Assembly: GCA_030704615.1 (NCBI GenBank)
Contig: CM060734.1
Coordinates: 26,722,001-26,786,000 of the forward strand
Direction: 5' to 3'
Origin: Takakia lepidozioides
Lineage: Eukaryota; Streptophyta; Takakiopsida; Takakiales; Takakiaceae
Length of the DNA: 64,000 bases
This document shows positions 45,458-54,389 of the stretch, one piece after another (positions within the stretch are counted from its first letter, which is position 1; the number at the start of each line of letters is the position of its first letter). The position numbers and the translations under genes were made by a program. The notes under the pieces were generated by a model. It was not told the DNA's origin, did no database searches, and was given only the letters and a program-made list of their open reading frames with translations.

Positions 45458-45815
45458 TGTCATGGTTTTGTTTTTTATTAGTTAGAAATAGTTATTTCTA
45501 GCTAATTAAGACATTATACATTTATATTTGTATTTTGTTGGCATTGGGATTTCATTTGGTTCCATGTGCCAAGTGAGGTGACAAACCTCATTTGGGACGT
45601 GGAGATGTTATCTCCACGTGAGATGTAGGCAGGCTCGTCTTATTCTAGTCGAGCCTCCCGAGGCCTCTCTCGCCGCCATAGCTCTAGTACTTGAGATGGA
45701 GAGTGGGTGAGGTTTGTATGGTGGAGTCATTTAGCAAATGTGCCATTGGCTTGACTTATATAACGTGATAGAGTGGTTTCTCCTCTTTTCACCATTTCCG
45801 TATCGCTAGAAGAAG
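45458..45815 (+). repeat. 5' LTR of copy 2 (right edge uncertain)
   Basis: TGTCATGG marks the start, aligned to TGTCAAG at 29373. The TATA-like TTATATAAC lies at 45756-45764 after GGCTTGAC. AT-rich start, a GCTCGTC/GAGCC dyad at 45630 and the TATA box appear in the same order as in copy 1. Confidence 0.5.
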
Positions 45816-46664
45816 ACCTGCTTACAACTATGAGTGCAAGGTGTTAGCATAGTTAGCACTTGTATGTGGAAGAGAGCTTGATAAATAGCTCTTAAGTTAC
45901 AAGGTGTTGCAGGGTTTGCAAGAAGAAAGCCTTGTGGTGTTAATGTACAAGAGGAGGTCTTCAAGGAGAGTTTGAGAGCTTGTGAAGAAGCTCTTGTTCT
46001 GCAAGTGTTGCAGGGTTTGATGAGTTCAAGAAGAGCTCGGGTGTTAAGGGAGCAAGCGGTGCATGTGTAGAGCATGGTTTCAGCTTGTGGGAGTCTTCAA
46101 CTTCAAGCTTATGAGAGCTATGAATGGAGATAGACATCTGATTTCTCTTTAAGACAGAATAGTGTATTTGTAGAGCATGCTTTGAGTTGGGGTTTCAATC
46201 CCAAGCTTGGGAAGAGCATGTCTATGGAAGTGGCAAGTGCAGGGCTGGATTAGGAGCTCTAAGAGGTGCACTATGGCCATCGAAGGAAGCACTATGAGTG
46301 CATACGATGGCTAGAAGAGGGTATGTCATAGAAGCTCAATAGCTTATTCTATGCTTGTTTCAATAAGTTCCATAGAGAAAGAGAGCTTGTTGTGTGGCAA
46401 ATAGCTTGTTCAGGGAGTTAGAGGCACTCTTGGTGGTCTATTGATGCTCAAGAAACCAAGAACAGCACCTCTGGTTGCTCCATAGAAGCCATAGCTCGTT
46501 GCAGCAATCGCAGAGGCAAAGCGGCGCAAACCCTAGCTTGGGAACGCGTGGGAACGCTTGGGAACGCATGTGAACTCCTTGGGAATTCGAGGGAATGCGT
46601 AGGAACGCTTGGGAACTCGTGGGAACATTGTCCCAGAGTTGGGAGCACCACCATTGTCCCATCG

Positions 46665-47040
46665 GATGAACTATTGAGCCAGTGGATGAAAATCGGCACT
46701 CCTAGATGAGAATCGGTTGCAGTGGATGAAACTGCGCCAGAGGATGAAATCTTGTCAGCGGATGAACTATCGCACTATCGGATGAAAAATCGTGGCAACA
46801 GATGAAACTGCATCAGCGGATGAACTATCGCGCTATTGGATGAAAAATCGATGTGACGGATGAAACTGCGTCAGCGGATGAACTATCGTGCCATCGGATG
46901 AAAAATCGCGGCGAAGGATGAAACTGCGCCAGTGGATGAAATATCGCACTGACGGATGAACTATCGTGGCTGATGAAATATCGGACCTGCGGATGAGAAA
47001 TCGCGGTTTTGGATGAAATTCGGTCAGTGATGGATGAAAA
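46665..47040 (+). repeat. GGATGAAA-type tandem array in the leader
   Basis: About 17 copies of a unit of 18-22 bases begin GGATGAAA or GGATGAACT and continue with ATCG or CTGCG-CAG. Every third unit matches best, so the higher-order period is about 60 bp. The array is absent from the leader of copy 1. Confidence 0.85.
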
Positions 47041-47715
47041 ATTGACTGACCGTGGATATTTTTGGAGCCTTGGGGGGGGCTTGTTTGAGGACTATTTGGG
47101 ATCTATTGAGGCCAATATCTAGCAGGTATTGGGGCCTGTTTGAGGACTATTTGGGGTCTATTGAGGCCAATATCTAGCAGGTATTGGGGCCTGCTTTGAG
47201 GACTATTTGGGGTCTATTGAGGCCAATATCTTGCAGGTATTGGGGCCTGCTTTGAGAATTATTTGGGGTCTATTGAAGCCAATATCTTGCAGGCTTGTGG
47301 AGCCTGCTTAGGGCTCTTTGAAGGACTATTTGGGGTCCTTTGAGGCCAATGTTTTGCAGGCCTGTAGAGCCTTGTGAGGGCTGGTTGGAGGACGATTGGA
47401 GGTCCTTAGAGGCCCATATTGGGCAGACTTATGGAACTTTCTAAGAGCTCTTTGGGGGACTATTGGAGGTCCTTGGAGGCCAATACTTGGCAAATTTGAG
47501 GAGCTTCTTAAGGGCTGTTGGAGGACTGTTGGAGGTCCTTGGAGGCCAATACTTGGCAGATAAGTGGAGCTTCTTAAGGGCTGTTTGGAGGACTATTGGA
47601 GGTCCTTGGATGCCATATTGGGCAGGCTTGTGGAGCCATTGTGAGGGCTGGTTGGAGACCTTGGAGGCCACTAATTGGCGGGCGCCTAGGGCCTTTGGGT
47701 GGACTGTTTAGAGTC
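47040..47715 (+). repeat. About 60-bp tandem array in the leader
   Basis: Around ten units of 58-65 bp carry GAGGACTATTTGGGGTC, TTGAGGCCAATA and GCAGG-TTGGGGCCTG. They grade into a variant with GGAGGTCCTTGGAGGCC after 47390. The divergence gradient suggests stepwise expansion. Confidence 0.85.
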
Positions 47716-48454
47716 CAAGTTTGCGAATTTCTTGAACCTCGGTGGGTTTATGTGAGGGGCTGATTGAGGGCAGATTTCAGAAGTTCATGGCAATAATTTG
47801 AGGGCTCTTGAGAGTTATTTGAGAGGTTCTTTAAGGATAGCCTTGTTTATTGCTCAAGCAAGAGTGAGTGTGAAGATAGGGGGAGTAATGGGATGAGAGC
47901 ATTCTGGGCTTAGAGATTGCTTTAGCTTCTCTTCTCTATAGTCTTCCATCATTCGTGTAGGCCAAAGCTTTTCCGTAAGCGGAGGCAAAGCTGGTTTGGA
48001 TAGAGACTTGGCCATCTTGTAGGTTTATTGAAGCCGCAAAGAGATCGATTGATTTAAATTGTGGGAGGTGTTGTTGTTTGAGTTTCTTGTGTTTTGATCC
48101 TCCTCCCACACATGCATGCTTGATTGTGCGTCATGCTAGTTTGGTTTGGGCGCTTGCTTTTATAGGTGGTTGTGCCGGAAATATTGTGGCCGGCCAATCT
48201 TAGAGCGTGCTGTCGGTGGTGAGGCTGGGGTGATGACCAGCAGACCATCATTGTTTCCCTTATGGTGAGGCTGGGTTGATGACCAGCAGACCATAGGAGT
48301 GCCTGCGGTGGATGCAGGTGTAGGTGCAGGTTCAGAATATGAACCTAGTATTCCAAACCATAAGCCGCAACAGGTTCTCTACCCGGTTACCTTGTGGAAA
48401 GGGGGATTAGAGACAAGCTGATAGTCGGTTTGAGTGTGAGTTTTCATCACAGAG
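47716..48454 (+). other. Distal leader before gag
   Basis: Shares with copy 1 (31370-31960) the blocks GCTTGATTGTGCG, GCTTTTATAGGTGGTTG, GATGACCAGCAGACCAT, GGTGGATGCAGGTG and GTATTCCAAACCATAA. The last blocks could be coding, since gag-like residues are conserved just after them, but no ATG in frame is evident before 48637. Confidence 0.55.
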
Positions 48455-49807
48455 GTGCCACTAGTTGCTGATGAGAGTGCCGGTACGAGCACCAGCGATA
48501 CTAGTGGGTATACAAGACGAGGTGAGCGGTTTAGGCCACCTTCACCTTCAGTGTCTTCTGAGGAAAGTTCAGACTCAGAGTTAGGAGGATTCTCGCCGAG
48601 GGTGCAAGCCATTTCCGTGCCATTGTTGTGGGATACGATGGAGGAAATGTATGGAGCTACTAAGGGGCCACGTCGGTACTCTGGAGCTGTGGGCACCATC
48701 GAGCTTGATGATTTCATACAGGAGTTTGATAGTTGGTGTGATTTGCAGCAGATGCGCAATCCACAACTGTTTACGCCTTTTATGGCGTGGAAGGGGCTGT
48801 TTCAGCACCTTGAGGGGCCGCCTATGGATGACTACCATGAGTTTAGGCGGGGAAATGACGTGGAGATTGAGGAGTGGCGACAATATTGGTCACCTGACTA
48901 TATCTCCATCACTAGAGGCACAAGGGCAGCGGCGACACCAGCAGCTACACCAACATCCCCAACTGCAAGCACTAGTAGTGGGACAAGTAAAGATGGAGCT
49001 GGGAAATCCACTCAAGCTCCTGCTGCAGCACCAGCACCCGTGCCTGCCTTTAACCCAGTTGTGGAGTTCTTCGAGGAGTTAAGGAGAAACTACCAGGGAA
49101 TAAGGACAGAGAAGTTGCGGAGCTTGCAAGAGTTCCAGCGGAGGCCTACTGAGAGTTTGAGGGAGGCTTACACGCGTATGAGGCGATTGATAAATGTGAC
49201 CCAAGGGGTTACGGAAGCTCAAGCAGTTCAATTCTGGTATGGGATATTGGACAAGGAGCTGAGGAGAAGGGTGCGGGATGCAACTCTCCTACAAGTGGAC
49301 CAACCCACCTTAACAAACGTGTTTTTGCTGGCAGAGCGGATAGAGCTCAATATGGTGGAGGAGCGAGTGGTCATGGTGGGATTTGGTAAGGAGACACAAC
49401 GAAGTGGGGCTCCTAGCCAACAACAACTACTACCCCAACGTGCTCAAGGCAACAAGGGGGCTCAGGCGAAGCTCAGGGAAGGACAGAGAGGATCTCAATT
49501 GCAGAGGTCATTTCCTTCATTCTCAAGCCAACAACAGTCGGGTGTGACATGTTGGGATTGTGGAAGACCCCATGTTAAGAGAGATTGCCCGGAGAGAGAC
49601 AAAGGGCCGGCACAGGCACAACCTACACAACTACAATGTGGGCATTGTGGCAAGTATGGGCATGAGGAGGCCCATTGTTATGACTTGCATCCTGAGCTAC
49701 GGCCAGGCCAGTTCCAACAGAACAATGGTGGCCGAGGACGAGGCAATGTAGTCCAGAGAGGTAGAGGAGGCAGAGGTCGCGGTGGAGGTCGTAACCAAAA
49801 CCAATGA
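48455..49807 (+). CDS. Gag polyprotein with two zinc knuckles, copy 2
   Basis: 450 codons open. A Ser/Thr-rich start (TSTSDTSGYTRRG) is followed by DDFIQEFDSWCDLQQM and FTPFMAWKGLFQHLEG (about residues 75-115), which resemble the capsid part of gypsy gag. Then a Pro/Thr/Ala linker, LREAYTRMRRLINVTQG and RDATLLQVDQPTLTNVFLL, and the knuckles CWDCGRPHVKRDC and CGHCGKYGHEEAHC. It ends in an RGG-rich tail. The first ATG with downstream conservation is 48637, although homology with copy 1 extends to 48480, so the true start is open. It ends at TGA 49805; after this stop the same frame goes on into protease. Gag would coat the genomic RNA in cytoplasmic particles. Confidence 0.88.
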   Translation: MPLVADESAGTSTSDTSGYTRRGERFRPPSPSVSSEESSDSELGGFSPRVQAISVPLLWDTMEEMYGATKGPRRYSGAVGTIELDDFIQEFDSWCDLQQMRNPQLFTPFMAWKGLFQHLEGPPMDDYHEFRRGNDVEIEEWRQYWSPDYISITRGTRAAATPAATPTSPTASTSSGTSKDGAGKSTQAPAAAPAPVPAFNPVVEFFEELRRNYQGIRTEKLRSLQEFQRRPTESLREAYTRMRRLINVTQGVTEAQAVQFWYGILDKELRRRVRDATLLQVDQPTLTNVFLLAERIELNMVEERVVMVGFGKETQRSGAPSQQQLLPQRAQGNKGAQAKLREGQRGSQLQRSFPSFSSQQQSGVTCWDCGRPHVKRDCPERDKGPAQAQPTQLQCGHCGKYGHEEAHCYDLHPELRPGQFQQNNGGRGRGNVVQRGRGGRGRGGGRNQNQ

Positions 49808-50971
49808 GCACAAGGTCAAGGTCAAGGTCATAACCAAGGCATGGTGGATAGGCTTGCCCAACTAGAGCAACGTCTTGCTACCATGGCCACTACCCATGTT
49901 GCGCCAGCTCCAAGGCCTGAGGTTCAAGCCCCACCTGCACAACCTCATGTGCCTAGGGAAGACCAGATTGGTATGGGCTTCATGTGTGGAGCCACACTTG
50001 CAGGACCATTGCATGTGGACTCTGCAGCTGCTGTCACTTGAGCAGCAACGAGTGCTCCTGAGCCAAGAGGTTTAGATGTGGATTTTGATCCACAAAGAGG
50101 GGAAGCAAGTCGACAGACAAGGCTTCCACAGTCTTTCACATTGGATGAGACAGTATCAACTACGCCATCGATGGTACCCGCTCGCCCAAGTGTGTCAGAG
50201 GTAGAGCCACGAGTGCCAGTGAGGAGAGTTAGTGTGGCTCAGGAAATGCCAGTGGGTGGTGCTGCAAAGCAAGGTGCGGCCAGTACATTGTTGGGGGCGG
50301 CTACGGCGGTTTGCCAAGCTCCATTGTTTTCTGCAATGACAATTGCAATGCCGGGGATTCGGTCAGCTGCTGTGTTTAGATTAGTAGCTAGACTTTGTGA
50401 GAGTGGTGATGGTTCGGCACTATCTGCGGGGATAGCGGATAATGTGCAATGCATGGGTGCCCTGGACTCAAGGGTGAAGACAGCCACAGCTGCACCATGG
50501 CAAGCGGCAGCTGCAAGGTTACAGGAGTTGTCAGCTAGACCAGCCATTGAGCGTAGTATGGTGACTCCTGGAGTAGTCCTGGTGGACAATCAGGATGGTG
50601 TGTTTCAGTTGGGTGGCCCAGCCGGGAGGAGGTATAGGCCACTACGGGTCTTGTTGGACTCGGGAGCACAGCCATTGATGTTGGGGAGAGTAGCAACTAC
50701 AGGCTTGGGCCTTACAGAGGCGGATTTGGAGCCTTGCCCTTTCCAAATTCAAACATCTTTGGGTGGTTCAGAGAAGGCACGAGGGATTACACGCCATGAG
50801 CTCTTCATTCGATTGCAGCCGGATCATCCTACGGACGGCTCAGTCATGAGAGCTAAAGCGATTGTTACGGACGTGATGTCTTATGATATGCTTGTTGGTG
50901 GGGCGGTGTTATACCCCATGGGATTCACTCTGGACTTTTGGGAGGAAACGACATCGTACAGGCTGGAATGA
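49808..50971 (+). CDS. Spacer and aspartic protease of the polyprotein, copy 2
   Basis: In frame with gag. A short coiled-coil-like segment (RLAQLEQRLATM) precedes a Pro-rich linker, a TGA at 50039, then an Ala/Val-rich region. The protease fold starts at about 50640: RPLRVLLDSGAQPLMLGRVA (DSGA catalytic motif), LGLTEADLEPCPFQIQTSL, IRLQPDHPTDGSVMRAKAIV and YDMLVGGAVLYPMGF. One DSGA per chain implies action as a dimer, as in other retroelements. It ends at TGA 50969. The frame continues with only 11 codons before the conserved start of the methyltransferase segment. Confidence 0.8.
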
Positions 50972-51004
50972 CAGTCAGGAGATGGTCGACGTGCACTGCT
51001 CTCA

Positions 51005-52270
51005 GTGCGGTTTATTGGGAATGTAGCGGTGGATCATAGGAACATGATGCCCACACTGGCTGCATTTTTAGGGGTGGTGGCTTGGGGTGGTGAGCTCTTG
51101 GAGGGCAATAGCCATGCAGATGATAGGCCATCACCTGATGAGGACAAACAATTGGCATACAAGGCTGATTTGCTTCCTCATGTGCCTGTGCATATTCCAC
51201 TGTGGGGTACGGTTGGGAATTTGCATCGAGTAGCAGACGAGTGTGTACATCAAGCATGGCAGGAGGCCTTTCCATTGGTCAGTGAGGGGAGTTCAGTGAC
51301 ATCACCTGGACCTCCTGAGTTAGCTCCTTTGGACACAGTGCCCATTACTTGGCAACCACCCGACTCAGGGATTTGTTTGCTATACTTGTTTGGAGGCATA
51401 AGCACTGGGCTTGCAGGAGTGTTGCAAGCAGGGATTAAAGTACGCAAGTACTTGTATGTGAAGAAGGATGAGATTGCTCGACGTATTTCCATGCGCCACA
51501 TTACCTTGCTCACACATCAGTATCCTGAGTTGTTGCCTCTCTCAGCAATTCAAGGGTACCAAAAGGCCTTGCCAGCAGACATTACCTTGCTGGGGGCGGA
51601 TGATTTGGGCCGGTATGGTGCAATTGACTTGGTGATAGCGGGATGGCCTTGCCAAGGACACTCTCCCGCAGGTCATGGGAATGGCTTATATGATGCACGA
51701 TTGCATTTGTTTTGGGAGATGTTGCGAGTGTTGCGGGACTTGCAGACGAGGCAAGTGCAACCTCTAGGCTATATCTTGGGGAATGTTCCTCTTATGGGGG
51801 ATTCTCGGGCCAGGGTTATGGCCAGTGTGCATCAAGTGCGGTCTTGGATTGGATTGGCGGTGCTATTGGATGCAGCAGTGGTGGGATCCCGCGCGCATCG
51901 ACCTCGATTGTGGTGGACCAATCTTGCCCCACCAGAGCTGCTCAAGAGAGCATATGATTCCATTCAACGGCCACCTAATCTCAAGGTTGAGGGCATTTTG
52001 GACCAAGGGGGACAACCACAGAGGGTGCGACATGATGACCGTTCACCTCTAGCAGTGGTCAATCGAGTGGGGCAGCCACGTGCGGCCTTGCCTACGCTCA
52101 TGAGCTTTCCATGGACTGAGGATCAGTTGGAGGCCAAAGTGGCCAAGATTTTTGAAGAGGTTGAGAATGTTTCTTGCTCAGAGGATGTTCTTAAGGTGGC
52201 TATGGCGGAGCAAGTGGAGGCTACGCCACAGTCAGATTGGGCGGACAAGGCCCAAGAGGTTGCTATCTAG
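51005..52270 (+). CDS. DNMT3-like DNA cytosine methyltransferase domain inside the retrotransposon, copy 2
   Basis: 421 codons. An N-terminal 120 residues without known motif lead to motif I LLYLFGGISTGLAGVLQAGI (SAM binding, residues 125-144), KYLYVKKDEIARRIS (motif II region), IDLVIAGWPCQGHSPAGH (motif IV, catalytic Cys216), YILGNVPLMGD (motif VI) and SRAHRPRLWWTNLAP (motif VIII). GQPRAALPTLMSFP may stand for motif IX. The pattern LF-GI-TG, GIKV-KY and AHR-R-WW-NL is that of the DNMT3/DRM group rather than DNMT1 or bacterial enzymes. The ENV of motif VI is GNV here (GGG for GAG); copy 1 has ENV. Loss of this Glu should cripple catalysis. Neither a chromodomain nor PWWP is seen. The segment lies between protease and RT, in frame with gag. 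Confidence 0.9.
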   Translation: MRFIGNVAVDHRNMMPTLAAFLGVVAWGGELLEGNSHADDRPSPDEDKQLAYKADLLPHVPVHIPLWGTVGNLHRVADECVHQAWQEAFPLVSEGSSVTSPGPPELAPLDTVPITWQPPDSGICLLYLFGGISTGLAGVLQAGIKVRKYLYVKKDEIARRISMRHITLLTHQYPELLPLSAIQGYQKALPADITLLGADDLGRYGAIDLVIAGWPCQGHSPAGHGNGLYDARLHLFWEMLRVLRDLQTRQVQPLGYILGNVPLMGDSRARVMASVHQVRSWIGLAVLLDAAVVGSRAHRPRLWWTNLAPPELLKRAYDSIQRPPNLKVEGILDQGGQPQRVRHDDRSPLAVVNRVGQPRAALPTLMSFPWTEDQLEAKVAKIFEEVENVSCSEDVLKVAMAEQVEATPQSDWADKAQEVAI

Positions 52271-53190
52271 CAACCAAAGGATTCGTCTCCTACCTCCAAG
52301 CCTAGTGTACCCAAGGTTGCAGTCACTGAGGACAATTGGGAACCAATGTTGGACCTACAGTCACCGGAGGAGAGAGATGGATGATCCAGCGATTTCTAAG
52401 GGCTTATAGAAATTGCTTTGCCTTCGGTTTGAAGGATTTGGGGAGTTTAAAGGGTCAGGAGATTCGTATTGATTTGGCAAGTGACACGCCAATTTTTCGA
52501 AGGCCCTACCGGTATAATGACATGGAGAGGTCATTGATCCAGTCACGGACTACGGAGTTGTTCGAAGCTGGATTGGTGGAGTTGTCAGGCGGGAAGTATG
52601 CCTCGGCAACGGTGATGCCAGCTAAGAAGGATATCTATGGCAATTGGACAGAAAGAAGGATGTGTGGGGACTATCGTCCTGTGAACCGTCAGACTAAGTC
52701 CGATAGATATGCCATGCCAACTCCAGAGGATATCTTTGATGCCATTGGGCATGCAAAGGTGTTTAGCGCATTGAACTTGCGATCCGGTTACCACCAGTTG
52801 CCAATCAAAGAGGCTGACAAGCAAAAGACGGCATTCTGGGGGATTGACCAACATGAGAAGGATTGTTTGTACCAATGGCATTTGGGTTGAAAAATGCTTC
52901 TGCAGAGTTCCAAAGGGTCATGGATAGGATTCTCGCGGGGCTAGACTTCGCCCGGTGCTACATTGATGACATCATCGTCTTTAGTGCTACGGTTGAGGAG
53001 CATAAGAGACACCTTCAGGTGGTGTTTGAACGCTTGAGAGCGCATGGGTTGAAACTGCACCCCGGAAAGTGCAAGTTCTTCCACAATCAGATTGAGTATC
53101 TGGGCCACATGATATACCCTGGAGGATTGGGTGTTCAACAGACAAAGGTGGAGGCCATTGCATGCATTCCACGCCCCATGGATGTGAGCA
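52271..53190 (+). pseudogene. Gypsy-type reverse transcriptase, copy 2
   Basis: From about 52378: WMIQRFLRAYRNCFAF, IRIDLASDTPIFRRPYRYND, LFEAGLVELSGGKYASATV, RRMCGDYRPVNRQTKSDRY and VFSALNLRSGYHQLPIKE. After a one-base frameshift near 52870: FVPMAFGLKNASAEFQRVMD and CYIDDIIVFSATVEEHKRHL (YIDD at 52959-52970), then LHPGKCKFFHNQIEYLGHMI. All RT blocks are present. It is also frameshifted relative to the methyltransferase (near 52378), so it is not expressed as one chain from this copy. Confidence 0.93.
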
Positions 53191-53507
53191 GAGTTCGTGC
53201 TTTCATGGGATTGGCAAACTACTATCAACGGTTTGTCAAGGGATTTAGCAGCATTGCAAAGGCTCTTACCAAGTTGACCAAGGTGGGTCAGGAGTGGCAG
53301 TGGGAGGAGGAGCAGGAGGAAGCCTTTGAGGAATTCAAGGCTCGATTGACTTCTGCACCTATTCTGAGGCGGCCTATTCGGGGACGGCCTTTCCAGCTAC
53401 ATACGGATTGGAGTATGCTGGGGATTGGAGCAGTGCTCACACAAGTGGATGATGAGGGAAGAGAGTTCGTAGTGGCATATACTAGCAGCTCGAACCCTAG
53501 TTGCAAA
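53191..53507 (+). pseudogene. RNase H, truncated, copy 2
   Basis: VRAFMGLANYYQRFVKGFSS and EEQEEAFEEFKARLTSAPIL are the RT-RNase H connection. FQLHTDWSMLGIGAVLTQVD holds the first catalytic position (HTDWS, Asp present), followed by EFVVAYTSSSNPSCKF. The frame leaves homology at about 53507. Normally a Glu-containing helix and two more Asp follow, then integrase; these are gone. Confidence 0.88.
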
Positions 53508-53510
53508 TTT

Positions 53511-53580
53511 GGACGTGACGTGGCGTTGACGCGTCAGCGTCACGTCCGACGTCAGCGACGAACGTGCGTCACGTCACGTC
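53511..53580. repeat. Palindromic GGACGTGACG...CGTCACGTCC sequence
   Basis: GGACGTGACG and its inverse CGTCACGTCC bracket 17 bases that contain a second small palindrome (TGACGCGTCA). More ACGTC/GACGT words follow to 53690. It lies exactly at the point where the retrotransposon is cut, so it probably marks the end of the intruding element. Confidence 0.7.
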
Positions 53581-53769
53581 CTAAACCGACGTTACTGTAC
53601 ATAAATATGTTTATTTTTTTACTTTACTATTGACTATTTACTATGAAAACCGACGTGGCAACCGACGTGGCCTCATTACCTTCATTAATTATCTGTAAAA
53701 TTCATATATTATGATTTATATTGTCAATCATGCAACCGTCAGCAAAGGTTGATCGGACAAATTTTTATT

Positions 53770-54265
53770 TTTTTTAAATAGGTGTGACCACCAGAAGGGG
53801 GTGGTTGCACATTTTTTCTTTTTAAATGGGTGCGACCACCAGCAGGTGGTGGTCACAGCATTTTCATTTTTTTTTAATAGGTGCGACCACAAGCAAAGGG
53901 TGGTCGCACATTTTTATTTTTTTTAATAAATTGGGTGCGACCACCAACAGGTATTGGTTGCAATTTTTTCTTTCTTTTTAAATAGGTGCGACCACCAACA
54001 GGTGGTGGTCGCAACTTTTTCATTTTTTTTAAATAGGTGCGACCACCAGCAGAGGATGGTCGCACATTTTTAATTATTTTTTAAATGGGTACGACCACCA
54101 GCAGGGGATGGTCGCACATTTTTAATTATTTTTTAAATGGGTGCGACCATCAGTAGGGGATGATCGTACATTTTTAATTATTTTTTAAATGGGTGCGACC
54201 ACCGGCCGGTGGTGGTCGCAGACTTTTTCTTTTTTGTTATTAGGTGCGACCGCTCCCTAGACACG
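53770..54265. repeat. Array of GCGACCACC...GGTGGTCGCA palindromes, about ten units
   Basis: Units of about 52 bp: GGTGCGACCACCAGCAGG, then TGGTGGTCGCA, then an AT-rich spacer with TTTTTAAATGGG. Each core can fold into a hairpin. The same core is arrayed at 62290-62960, on the far side of the gene pair. Confidence 0.9.
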
Positions 54266-54389
54266 TGACAAGGCATGAATGGGCAGCAGAGGTGGTCGCA
54301 CGTCAGACCTCTCCAGGCTCCTCATTCCCAACCCATTTTTTTCCCTCTCTGTGAGTGCGGTTCTGGGGCTTCTTGGAGTTTGAACTTCG

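Larger units (their letters stand above)
45458..53507 (+). mobile_element. Gypsy LTR retrotransposon encoding a cytosine methyltransferase, copy 2
   Basis: Order on the plus strand: LTR start (TGTCATGG), a leader of about 2.8 kb with two tandem arrays, gag, aspartic protease, methyltransferase, RT and the first part of RNase H. Gag, protease and methyltransferase share one reading frame from 48455 to 52270, broken only by TGA (49805, 50039, 50969) and TAG (52268). RT is shifted. The element is cut at about 53507 inside RNase H, where GGACGTGACG-type DNA starts, so integrase and the 3' LTR are missing. Placing a methyltransferase between protease and RT is not a standard gypsy layout. Confidence 0.9.

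Noticed and set aside
45182-45463. 93-codon minus-strand frame
   Set aside because: It is an artefact of the 179-bp tandem duplication.
46665-47715. CRISPR-like array
   Set aside because: Units are contiguous and diverge gradually, with no unique spacers; the context is a eukaryotic retrotransposon leader.
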